Positions 1 to 6,996 of a stretch of DNA of 64,000 nt are shown piece after piece. Origin of the DNA: Deltaproteobacteria bacterium (GTDB lineage Bacteria; Bdellovibrionota_B; Oligoflexia; Oligoflexales; Bog-1112); the NCBI GenBank assembly GCA_016186945.1, contig JACPKR010000003.1, forward strand, positions 25,113-89,112. The letters run 5' to 3'. The notes below the pieces were generated by a model. That model saw only the letters and a list, made by a program, of their open reading frames with translations, was not told where the DNA came from and ran no database searches. How positions within the stretch are numbered: the first letter of the stretch is position 1; each line of letters opens with the position of its first letter. Both the position numbers and the translations under genes were made by a program.

Positions 1-1251
1 GGGTGACTTCGCCCAACCCTCATCAAAAAAGATCGTCTTTCCAAAGGCACCGCTGAGCGTGTTTGCCATGATCGCGGCCAACTGCAGAAGCGTTGCGTTC
101 TGATCGAAATTGGCACCACTGCCCGCCATTACGATAGAAGGTTTTTCGATCAGTTCTTGCGCAATCCCGTCGAAGACGTCTCGCCCTACACCGATCGTTT
201 CATAGGCATTGAGTAGGACGGCTTCCTGCGCTTGCAAAGTTGCGGCTACATCGCTACGAAATTTCTGAGTACCCTTTGACGCAGGATTTTCATAAAGCGC
301 TTTGACAAGAAGAAGAGCAACGACACTTTCGTTGCCGGCGGGGATGACATGACGCTCATCTGCGGTTGAACCTGTCAAAGTCAAGTTGGATTCAAACTGC
401 ACGAATTTGTTGCGTCGCCCCCTTCTTACGGAACGGCCCTGAGAGAATCCTTTCGAATGCGAGACAGGAGAAAGTCCGGATACCTGAAAGTCGGTCCCAA
501 CTCCTACGATGAAAGCCGCCTCGCTAAGTTCCATCCTTGGCAAGTCAGCATGTCCAAAGCTAAGGCGATACGCTTCAGAAACAGAACTATAAAGAGAGTT
601 CGCCTCCCAAGTGTAAAGCTCCTTCTCGGAAGAACCTAGACGCTTGAGAACCTCCTCGAAGAACTCATGACGATGGCCTGTCGCTCCTCCTGTGAAGATA
701 CCCACTTTTTTAGCATTCTTCACCCCCGCTATAACTTTCGCCAAGGCCTCGTCCCATGTGACATCGCCCCACTTATCCCCATCTCGGAACTGAGGAGACT
801 GCAAGCGTTCAGGATGATAAAGCCCCTGTATTTCCGCCTGGCCTAAAGCACAGAGACCTCCCTGGTTGAGGGGATGTTCGGAGTTCCCTTCTAACTTTAC
901 AGGACGACCTTCTCTGGTTTTGACAGAGATGCCACAACCTGCCGGACAACTTCCACACGTCGAAGCGTAGTGTGTCGCCACCCCAGGGACCTGGTCGATC
1001 GGCTGCTTGACGTAGGCGATAGCCTTTTCCGCAGGTCGACGTACGCAGGATGCCGCACCAGCAACCGCACTTAAACTAAACAAGCGCATAAAGTCACGCC
1101 TGTCGACGGGAAGGATTTCCCCCTCTTTTTTCCCACTGGAGGAATCTTTTCCTTCCGCAATTTCGGGAAGGACTTCCTCGGCAGCCATATAATGGGGGGA
1201 TCGGGAAGATTGAGACACTTGGTTTACGTTTGTTTCTAATCTCTCGGTCAT
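1..1251 (-). CDS. actB: ActB, alternative complex III molybdopterin-oxidoreductase-like/Fe-S subunit (partial)
   Basis: The frame is open for 417 codons from ATG at 1251 and runs off the left edge, so only the N-terminal part is present. Residues 51-52 are a twin arginine (DRRDFMRLF) followed by a short hydrophobic stretch ending AASC at 69. This fits the TAT-variant signal of the molybdopterin-oxidoreductase-like subunit of alternative complex III. Cysteines C99, C102 and C106 form CxxCxxxC, the N-terminal pattern of the complex iron-sulfur molybdoenzyme superfamily. In the family, ActB passes electrons from quinol towards cytochrome c at the periplasmic face. The pentaheme gene actA lies directly upstream on the same strand and supports this call over an ordinary formate dehydrogenase or nitrate reductase. 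A family-B repeat separates the two genes. The C-terminal Fe-S domain and the rest of the act operon are outside the window. Confidence 0.82.
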   Translation of the reverse strand, partial: MTERLETNVNQVSQSSRSPHYMAAEEVLPEIAEGKDSSSGKKEGEILPVDRRDFMRLFSLSAVAGAASCVRRPAEKAIAYVKQPIDQVPGVATHYASTCGSCPAGCGISVKTREGRPVKLEGNSEHPLNQGGLCALGQAEIQGLYHPERLQSPQFRDGDKWGDVTWDEALAKVIAGVKNAKKVGIFTGGATGHRHEFFEEVLKRLGSSEKELYTWEANSLYSSVSEAYRLSFGHADLPRMELSEAAFIVGVGTDFQVSGLSPVSHSKGFSQGRSVRRGRRNKFVQFESNLTLTGSTADERHVIPAGNESVVALLLVKALYENPASKGTQKFRSDVAATLQAQEAVLLNAYETIGVGRDVFDGIAQELIEKPSIVMAGSGANFDQNATLLQLAAIMANTLSGAFGKTIFFDEGWAKSP

Positions 1252-1277
1252 GGTTAACTATCAAACTCCCAGGTTTG

Positions 1278-1390
1278 AAGCCCCTTTTCAAAAAACTTCA
1301 ATATCTAAAGTTTTTTGGGGGGAGGCGTGGAGGGGAACTTTTTTTCAAAAAAGGTCCTCTCCACAAATTCTTTTTCTCAAATACTATAGC
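1278..1390. repeat. Family B repeat, copy B1 (left-truncated)
   Basis: This matches the right two thirds of the B copies at 4278 and 6299: the stretch after the CCCCTTTTC stem, the GGAGGGGAAC...GGTCCTCTCC stem, then the end ATACTATAG. The left CTATAG end is missing. It lies in the gap between actA and actB, so it is probably transcribed within that operon. Confidence 0.85.
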
Positions 1391-1419
1391 TGCGCAAAAG
1401 ACCTTGCTTTTCGCAGACG

Positions 1420-2010
1420 TTAGAAATGACAAGTATTACAAGTCACCGGAGCGGTGGTCAAAGCAGGCTTCCCCTCTTTCGCCGGTTCCTTTACATTATT
1501 ATGACAGTCGACACACCAGCCCATCTGGAGGGGCGCCCACTGTTCTGCTGTAAACATGCCCTGGACTTGCCCATGGCAGGATTGACACTCCAACACTGCT
1601 TTGCCATCTTTGTCCTTTGCCAAAACATGCACCCTGTGGCTGAACCTTACAAAGTCAGGAAGGTCGTGGACCTTCACCCACTTGATGGGTTCATTGTTGT
1701 CGAACATTTCTTTCATCTTTTTGATAGGCTCAGCACTCGTGTTAACAATCTTGTGGCACCCCATGCAGGTGTTGAGAGGAGGCAGCCCAGCTGTCTTCGA
1801 CCTGCGTGCGGCCGAGTGACAATACTCGCAAGGAATCTTGCGGTCCGTCGCATGCATACGATGGTTGAAGTCAATGGGTTGCTTAGGATGGTATCCTGTA
1901 CCAAAAAGGCTTTGAGTCGAATTGTCAACCGAGTCTCCGGGAGTATAGCCCCACCAAGAGTAGGCCGATGAACTTAGAAAACAACTTAAGACAAGAATGC
2001 GCAGGAACAA
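1420..2010 (-). CDS. actA: ActA, pentaheme cytochrome c subunit of alternative complex III
   Basis: I place the start at TTG 2010, seven bases after a perfect AAGGAGG (2018-2024). It gives a 196-residue protein with a classic signal peptide (FLRILVLSCFLSSSAYS). The longer open frame to 2256 only reads into a family-A repeat. Five CxxCH heme-binding motifs lie at residues 61-65, 82-86, 142-146, 166-170 and 191-195, the last almost at the C-terminus. Five c-type hemes in about 200 residues next to an ActB-like gene is the signature of ActA, the periplasmic electron-relay subunit of the quinol:cytochrome c oxidoreductase called alternative complex III. A stand-alone cytochrome c3 or c7 is less likely given the neighbour. 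Its stop is followed by repeat B1 and then actB. Confidence 0.85.
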   Translation of the reverse strand: MFLRILVLSCFLSSSAYSWWGYTPGDSVDNSTQSLFGTGYHPKQPIDFNHRMHATDRKIPCEYCHSAARRSKTAGLPPLNTCMGCHKIVNTSAEPIKKMKEMFDNNEPIKWVKVHDLPDFVRFSHRVHVLAKDKDGKAVLECQSCHGQVQGMFTAEQWAPLQMGWCVDCHNNVKEPAKEGKPALTTAPVTCNTCHF

Positions 2011-2127
2011 ATGTAAGCCTCCTTGCTGATTTCCACCACTTACTTGAAAATAAAATACGAGGCATAAAATCAAAGAATGAATTATCACAATTGTTTTGCG
2101 TGAGCCAATCATTTTCATCATATGTTC

Positions 2128-2250
2128 GTGAGGCGTAAGCCGCATGTTGTGAAAAGGGAGAGGTGGGTTTGGGGGGGCAAGTGAAGCGTCGCCTCCCCCG
2201 GATTTCTGGGAGGAACCAGCTGCGCAGTTTCCTCCAAACCACCTCCTTGC
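2128..2250 (-). repeat. Family A repeat, copy A1 (degenerate ends)
   Basis: The left end (GTGAGGCGTAAGCC) is a diverged form of GTAATGCGTAAGCC. The core hairpin (GGAGGAACC...TTTCCTCC) and the CCACCTCCTTGC segment are intact, and the distal end is lost. It fills the divergent intergenic space between actA and uvrB and ends within 20 bases of the uvrB start. Confidence 0.85.
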
Positions 2251-2262
2251 AACCAAGGAAGG
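2242..2262 (+). promoter_or_regulatory. Possible hairpin occluding the uvrB ribosome binding site
   Basis: CCT-CCTTG (2242-2249), from the end of repeat A1, can pair with CAAGG-A-AGG (2254-2262). The loop is CAAC and one A is bulged. The 3' arm is the uvrB Shine-Dalgarno, seven bases before ATG 2270. The pairing is visible in the sequence; a regulatory effect is inferred. Confidence 0.4.
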
Positions 2263-2269
2263 ATCACCG

Positions 2270-4276
2270 ATGACCGAGATTTATAGAATAGAGTCCCCTT
2301 TTCAACCTGCTGGCGACCAACCACAGGCGATCGAAAACATAGTGAATTCGTTTTCTCGCGGAGACAAGCATCACGTCTTACTCGGCGTCACAGGGTCAGG
2401 AAAAACATTTTCCGTGGCCCATATCATCGCCCGACTGAATCGCTCCGCACTCGTGATCGCACCGAACAAAACTTTAGCCGCTCAACTTTACATCGAACTG
2501 AAGGGTTTGTTTCCCGATAATGCTGTAGGCTTTTTCATTAGCTACTACGATTATTTCCAGCCTGAAGCTTATGTCCCTTCCACAGACACTTACATTGCCA
2601 AAGACAGTGCCATCAACGACGACATCGACAAAATGCGCCACAATGCGACGCAGCTTCTCTTTGAGGAGCCTGCCGCCATCATCGTCGCAAGTGTTAGCTG
2701 CATCTACGGCCTTGGTTCTCCAGACACTTACGCTAGCAAGGTAGTCAATGTTGCCAAGGGTGATACCTTGAGCAGAAACGATTTGCTCCGCTCACTTCTT
2801 GCCATCAACTACCAGCGTAACGACCACAACCTCCTACGTGGTCACCTACGCGTGAGAGGAGATATCGTCGATATCTTGCCGTCAAACCAGACAGACCGAG
2901 CTGTCCGTGTCTCCTTCCTGGAGACATCCGTAGAAAGCATCTCCCTCGTCGACCCGCTCACGGGCGAATGGCGAGAAGATCTTGAGGAAGTTTCGCTCTA
3001 CCCGAACAGCCACTATGTAACGGACCGAAAAGATATGAAATCGGTCATAAACGAAATCCTCACCGATCTGGGAACCAAGCTGCGAGAGCTGAAGGATCAA
3101 AACAGACTGGTGGAAGCGCAACGGCTCGAACAACGAACCATGCAAGACGTGGAAGCCATGGAGCAGCTTGGCTTCTGTCCTGGGATTGAAAATTACTCTC
3201 GCTATCTTTCCGGAAAAAAACCAGGGGAAGCTCCCCCTTGCCTTTTAGATTACTTCCCCCCCGACTTCCTGGTTATCATCGACGAAAGCCACATCACCGT
3301 CCCGCAATTGAAAGGTATGTACCGGGGCGATCAGGCCAGAAAACAAACCCTCGTCCACTATGGTTTCCGCCTACCGTCCGCACTCGACAACCGACCCCTG
3401 AACTTCAATGAATTCTTGGAACGCTGTCACCAGGTCCTTTTTGTTTCTGCCACACCCGGGCCTCTGGAATTAGCGATGGCCGATGGGCACATTTCTGAGC
3501 AAATCATCCGCCCCACCGGCCTTGTCGATCCGAATATCATCGTGAAGCCTGCGAAATACCAAGTCGACGACCTACACACGGAGATCAAACGCGCGGTGGA
3601 TTTGAAAGGACGCGTGCTCGTCACCACACTTACAAAAAGAATGGCGGAAGATCTTACAGAGTACTACGCCGACCTCGGGGTTCGCGTGAAATACCTCCAT
3701 GCTGATATCGACGCGTTGGAACGAGCATCACTTTTACGATCCCTTCGCCTGGGTGAATTCGACGTCCTCATCGGCATCAACCTTCTTCGCGAAGGTCTCG
3801 ACCTTCCCGAAGTCCTCCTAGTCGCCGTCATGGACGCTGACAAGGAAGGCTTCCTGCGTTCGCACCGCTCCCTCATTCAAATTGTGGGACGAGCTGCTCG
3901 CAATAGCCAGTCACAAGTGATCTTTTATGCAGACACCGAGACTGAGTCGATGAGGGAAGCCCTCCACGAAACAGAACGACGCCGACAGAAACAACTCGCC
4001 TACAACGAAGCTCATAACATTACCCCAAAAACCGTGGTCAAGGACATTCCCAAAGACTTACGAGCCATGTACGGGCTTTCTGAATCCCTCGAGGAAACTC
4101 CGGAAGACATCCTCGATACATTGAGGCTACAATTTAACTCAGCAAGCGACATAGAAACCGCTATCCGCAGAAAGACGAAAATTATGAAAGCCCATGCCGC
4201 ACGAATGGAATTCGAACAGGCAGCGGAACTTCGAAACGAAGTCAGGAAACTGAAAGCCTTGCTCCTTGTTTTTTGA
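2270..4276 (+). CDS. uvrB: UvrB, excinuclease ABC subunit B
   Basis: The 668-residue length is typical of UvrB, the damage-verifying helicase-like subunit of nucleotide excision repair. Walker A (GVTGSGKT) is at residues 39-46. The beta-hairpin that clamps DNA, with its run of tyrosines (YYDYFQPEAY), begins near 91. The Walker B-type DESH motif is at 338-341, and helicase motifs V/VI include GINLLREGLDLPEV. A C-terminal UVR domain (about 632-667, MEFEQAAELRNEVRKLK) contacts UvrC. The start ATG 2270 follows AAGGAAGG by seven bases, and that ribosome site abuts repeat A1. uvrC follows on the same strand, separated by a family-B repeat, so the two may be co-transcribed. UvrA is not in the window. 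Confidence 0.97.
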   Translation: MTEIYRIESPFQPAGDQPQAIENIVNSFSRGDKHHVLLGVTGSGKTFSVAHIIARLNRSALVIAPNKTLAAQLYIELKGLFPDNAVGFFISYYDYFQPEAYVPSTDTYIAKDSAINDDIDKMRHNATQLLFEEPAAIIVASVSCIYGLGSPDTYASKVVNVAKGDTLSRNDLLRSLLAINYQRNDHNLLRGHLRVRGDIVDILPSNQTDRAVRVSFLETSVESISLVDPLTGEWREDLEEVSLYPNSHYVTDRKDMKSVINEILTDLGTKLRELKDQNRLVEAQRLEQRTMQDVEAMEQLGFCPGIENYSRYLSGKKPGEAPPCLLDYFPPDFLVIIDESHITVPQLKGMYRGDQARKQTLVHYGFRLPSALDNRPLNFNEFLERCHQVLFVSATPGPLELAMADGHISEQIIRPTGLVDPNIIVKPAKYQVDDLHTEIKRAVDLKGRVLVTTLTKRMAEDLTEYYADLGVRVKYLHADIDALERASLLRSLRLGEFDVLIGINLLREGLDLPEVLLVAVMDADKEGFLRSHRSLIQIVGRAARNSQSQVIFYADTETESMREALHETERRRQKQLAYNEAHNITPKTVVKDIPKDLRAMYGLSESLEETPEDILDTLRLQFNSASDIETAIRRKTKIMKAHAARMEFEQAAELRNEVRKLKALLLVF

Positions 4277-4277
4277 C

Positions 4278-4475
4278 ACTATAGTGTTTAAGGAAATCAA
4301 TTTGGGGAAAAACTTTTTGGAAAAAGTTCTTTCCCCAAGCCCCTTTTCAAAAACTTCAATAGTTAAAGTTTTTTGGGGGGAGGTGTGGAGGGGAACTTTG
4401 TCATCCCGCGGCTTGACCGCGGGATCCATTTTTCAAAAAAGGTCCTCTCCACAAATTCTTTTTCCCAATTACTAT
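4278..4475. repeat. Family B repeat, copy B2, carrying a family C palindrome
   Basis: The copy is complete, from ACTATAGTGTTTAAGG (4278) to CCCAATTACTAT (4475). It has three successive T/A-rich stems and encodes an open frame (INLGKNFLEKVLSPSPFSKT...) also found at 6306. It directly follows the uvrB stop, and its right end supplies the bases just before the uvrC ATG. A GC-rich palindrome is inserted at 4400-4428. Confidence 0.88.
4400..4428. repeat. Family C GC-rich palindrome nested in B2
   Basis: TCATCCCGCGG-CTTGA-CCGCGGGAT is a near-perfect inverted repeat. The same palindrome occurs twice, in opposite orientations, in B6 at 39345-39427. Similar palindromes are common in several alphaproteobacterial genomes (family knowledge). 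Here it interrupts a stem of the B element. Confidence 0.8.
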
Positions 4476-6306
4476 GAAAAAACTTCGTGAAAAACTAAAA
4501 CGAGTCCCCTCCTCCCCAGGCAGCTACCTTATGAAAGATAAGGAGGGAGACATCATCTACGTTGGGAAAGCAAAGAATCTGAAGCACCGCCTGAGTTCCT
4601 ATTTCGCCCGCACTTCGATCGAAGAGCCGAAGACACACGCCCTGGTGCAGGAGATCACGGACTTCGATATCATCCTCGTGAACAACGAAGTCGAAGCCCT
4701 GCTCCTCGAGCGGAGCCTTATCAAGGAGCACAAACCCCGCTTCAACGTCATCCTGCGCGATGATAAGGAATACCCTTACCTGCGTGTCGACTTGCAGAAC
4801 CAATGGCCCCGCATCAAGAAAGTACGTCGGCGTAAAAACGATGGGGCCACCTACCTCGGCCCTTTTAGCCACGTCAGTCAATTGAACGCGATCCTTGACC
4901 TCACCTTCCGTATTTTCCCCCTTATCCGCTGTTCCGAACACTACTTTGCAAACACAACGCGGCCTTGCAACTATTACCATATGAAACGCTGCCTCGGCCC
5001 ATGCACGCTTCCTGTAAAGGAGGACTTGTACAAGGGGATGGTGCGGGACGCGATCGCCTTCCTTCAGGGGAAGAACAAGGGGGTCATGAAAGCTCTCAAA
5101 GAAAAGCTGCTAGCTGCCTCCGAAAGTGAGGAATACGAATTGGCAGGGCGTTATCGCGACCAGCTCCATGCCCTGAGAACGATCACTCAGGAGCAAAACG
5201 TCGTCATTAAAAGTATCAAAGACTGCGACGCCTTTGGGATCGCCCACGACCAGGACACCTTGTCCCTTCATGTGTTGAAAATTCGCGAGGGAAAAATTAC
5301 CGGCAAGGATCGCTTCATCGTTCCCATGCCCCTTCCCCATCTGGCAGAAGCTGTAAGTGATTTCCTGCTTCAATACTACGAAGCCCGGTTTATCCCGCAA
5401 GAAATCATCCTGCCTTATGACTTCGCAGATAGGGAAATTCTTGAACGCGCCCTGACCGAATGGTCCGAAAACAGGAAAGTTTCGCTGACTGTCCCCTCGA
5501 AGGGGCAGAAAATGCGCTTGGTGGAACTTTCCCACAAGAACGCTCTCTACCACCTTGAGGAGTCGCTTAATAAAAGAGCAAAGGAGAAAATTCGTCTGCA
5601 AGCCTTGCAAGACAAATTTCAACTGGACGAATTTCCCCTCCGCATCGACTGCATCGACATTTCGAATATACAGGGGACAGCCATCGTTGCCTCGCAGGTC
5701 TGTTTTCTGGGCGGTCGACCGGCGAAGGACAAATACCGACTCTTCAATATCGAAGACTCACGAACAAGCCCCGACGACTACTGGGCCATAGGGGAAGTGA
5801 CCAAGCGATATTTCGCTAGGCTCCTGCATGAAAAGGAATGCCCCCAACTTCTCGTTATAGACGGAGGGAAAGGCCAGATGGCAGCCGCATTGGCTACGCT
5901 CAATCATTTTCCCGATCTCAAAATTCCCATCGTAGGACTGGCAAAAAATCGAATACGCTACTCAGATGATGAAGAAGTAAGGACGGAGGAACGTGTTTTC
6001 TTCCCCGGGCAGCGAGACCCCTACATCCTGAAAGAAGGGTCTCCGGTCTACCAAATCCTTACACAAATCCGTGACGAAGCCCACCGCTTCGCCATCACCC
6101 ACCACCGCAAACGACGAAAAGGTGTCCTCCAGAAATCCGTGCTGGACGAAATTCCCGGCATCGGCCCGTCGCTGAGAAAAAAATTGCTGGCTTACGCCGG
6201 AGATATAGAACAACTTAGAAATATGTCGTGGGAAGACCTTAGCAAAATCCCCGGCCTGCGAAAAAGCGTTGCGGAAGCCCTTTTCAAAAAATTATCTTCC
6301 TATTAG
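4474..6306 (+). CDS. uvrC: UvrC, excinuclease ABC subunit C
   Basis: At 610 residues the protein has the full UvrC length and domain order. The GIY-YIG endonuclease (about 12-95) has the signature SSPGSYLMKDKEGDIIYVGKA and makes the 3' incision. A cysteine-containing segment follows (CNYYHMKRCLGPC). A UVR motif near 205-240 pairs with UvrB. The RNase H-like endonuclease (RIDCIDISNIQGT near 388, VIDGGKGQ near 463) makes the 5' incision. A helix-hairpin-helix pair sits at the C-terminus (IPGIGPSLRKKLL). The ATG at 4474 overlaps the end of repeat B2 and has no convincing Shine-Dalgarno, so translation may depend on coupling or on unusual leader structure. The stop TAG is itself inside the left end of the next repeat (B3). 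Confidence 0.97.
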   Translation: MKKLREKLKRVPSSPGSYLMKDKEGDIIYVGKAKNLKHRLSSYFARTSIEEPKTHALVQEITDFDIILVNNEVEALLLERSLIKEHKPRFNVILRDDKEYPYLRVDLQNQWPRIKKVRRRKNDGATYLGPFSHVSQLNAILDLTFRIFPLIRCSEHYFANTTRPCNYYHMKRCLGPCTLPVKEDLYKGMVRDAIAFLQGKNKGVMKALKEKLLAASESEEYELAGRYRDQLHALRTITQEQNVVIKSIKDCDAFGIAHDQDTLSLHVLKIREGKITGKDRFIVPMPLPHLAEAVSDFLLQYYEARFIPQEIILPYDFADREILERALTEWSENRKVSLTVPSKGQKMRLVELSHKNALYHLEESLNKRAKEKIRLQALQDKFQLDEFPLRIDCIDISNIQGTAIVASQVCFLGGRPAKDKYRLFNIEDSRTSPDDYWAIGEVTKRYFARLLHEKECPQLLVIDGGKGQMAAALATLNHFPDLKIPIVGLAKNRIRYSDDEEVRTEERVFFPGQRDPYILKEGSPVYQILTQIRDEAHRFAITHHRKRRKGVLQKSVLDEIPGIGPSLRKKLLAYAGDIEQLRNMSWEDLSKIPGLRKSVAEALFKKLSSY

Positions 6307-6470
6307 TGTTCAAGATAATCAATTTGGGGACAAACTTTTTGAAAAAAGTTATTTCCCCAACCCCCTTTTCAAAAACTTCAGTATTTAAAGTTTTTTGGGG
6401 GGAGGCGTGGAGGGGAACTTTTTTTCAAAAAAGGTCCTCTCCACAAATTCTTTTTCCCAAATACTATAGT
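6299..6470. repeat. Family B repeat, copy B3 (complete)
   Basis: It runs from CTATTAGTGTTCAAG, which contains the uvrC stop codon, to CCCAAATACTATAGT. Stems present are AACTTTTT/AAAAAAGTT, CCCCTTTTC...GTTTTTTGGGG and GGAGGGGAAC...GGTCCTCTCC. It separates the convergent genes uvrC and 6474-6911. Confidence 0.88.
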
Positions 6471-6473
6471 TCT

Positions 6474-6911
6474 TCAGAGATCCTTGATGTCCATAACGAT
6501 GATGGCCTTTCTTTCCTTTATTTCGACCCCCGTTAAGGTCGTCACATACCCAGTCACGGAAACGTTCTTCCCGTCAAGTGCTTTGACGCTCTTCCTTTCC
6601 TTCCTGCTTAGGATGAGGTCGAACGTTCCGCTGTCTGTAGTCAGGGTGGTCCCCGACGTTTCCCCTCCGATCGCCATCACATGAGTTCGAAGGACACCGA
6701 CGAGCGAAACTTGCTTTTCGTTTTGGTCGTCCTTATGCACGCAAAGGCCGATCCTCTGGTTGTAACGATAGTTTTGCTCGGGACACGAGCACTTGGAAGG
6801 GTGTCCCCACGGATTAATATCGCGTGTACAAATCTTTGGATGCTGGTGGCGTAAAGAAAAGGCGTTTTGAGAAACAAAGAGGAAGAGCAGGGCGAATTTC
6901 ACGATATTCAT
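6474..6911 (-). CDS. Small secreted protein of unknown function
   Basis: I use ATG 6911 rather than the longer open frame. It has AGAAAGG upstream and gives a clean signal peptide (MNIVKFALLFLFVSQNAFS). The mature protein is about 126 residues. Its first part is cysteine-rich (CTRDINPWG..KCSCPEQ..GLCVHKD). Its second part resembles a small beta-barrel (VSLVGVLRTHVMAIGGETSGTTL...VSVTGYVTTLTGVEIKERKAIIV), like the OB-fold decorations of secreted proteins. It is divergent from leuS, whose start lies 86 bases away, and convergent with uvrC. I do not recognise a named family. Confidence 0.7.
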   Translation of the reverse strand: MNIVKFALLFLFVSQNAFSLRHQHPKICTRDINPWGHPSKCSCPEQNYRYNQRIGLCVHKDDQNEKQVSLVGVLRTHVMAIGGETSGTTLTTDSGTFDLILSRKERKSVKALDGKNVSVTGYVTTLTGVEIKERKAIIVMDIKDL

Positions 6912-6996
6912 GGGAAGCCTTTCTCTTGGTTTAAACTTGCACCAACCTGCGTTTACTGTCAGTCTATCGCTTTTAGTAACCGCGGGAGTTTTTCTC

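Noticed and set aside
2221-2250. 16S rRNA 3' end fragment
   Set aside because: Only the nine bases CACCTCCTT match; the rest is family-A sequence with inverted ends elsewhere.
2011-2256. N-terminal extension of ActA from ATG 2256
   Set aside because: The extra residues are translated family-A repeat, and TTG 2010 has a perfect ribosome site and signal peptide.
4266-4490. Stand-alone small gene in repeat B2
   Set aside because: The frame recurs in other B copies without a ribosome site or promoter, so it is treated as repeat sequence rather than a separate gene.
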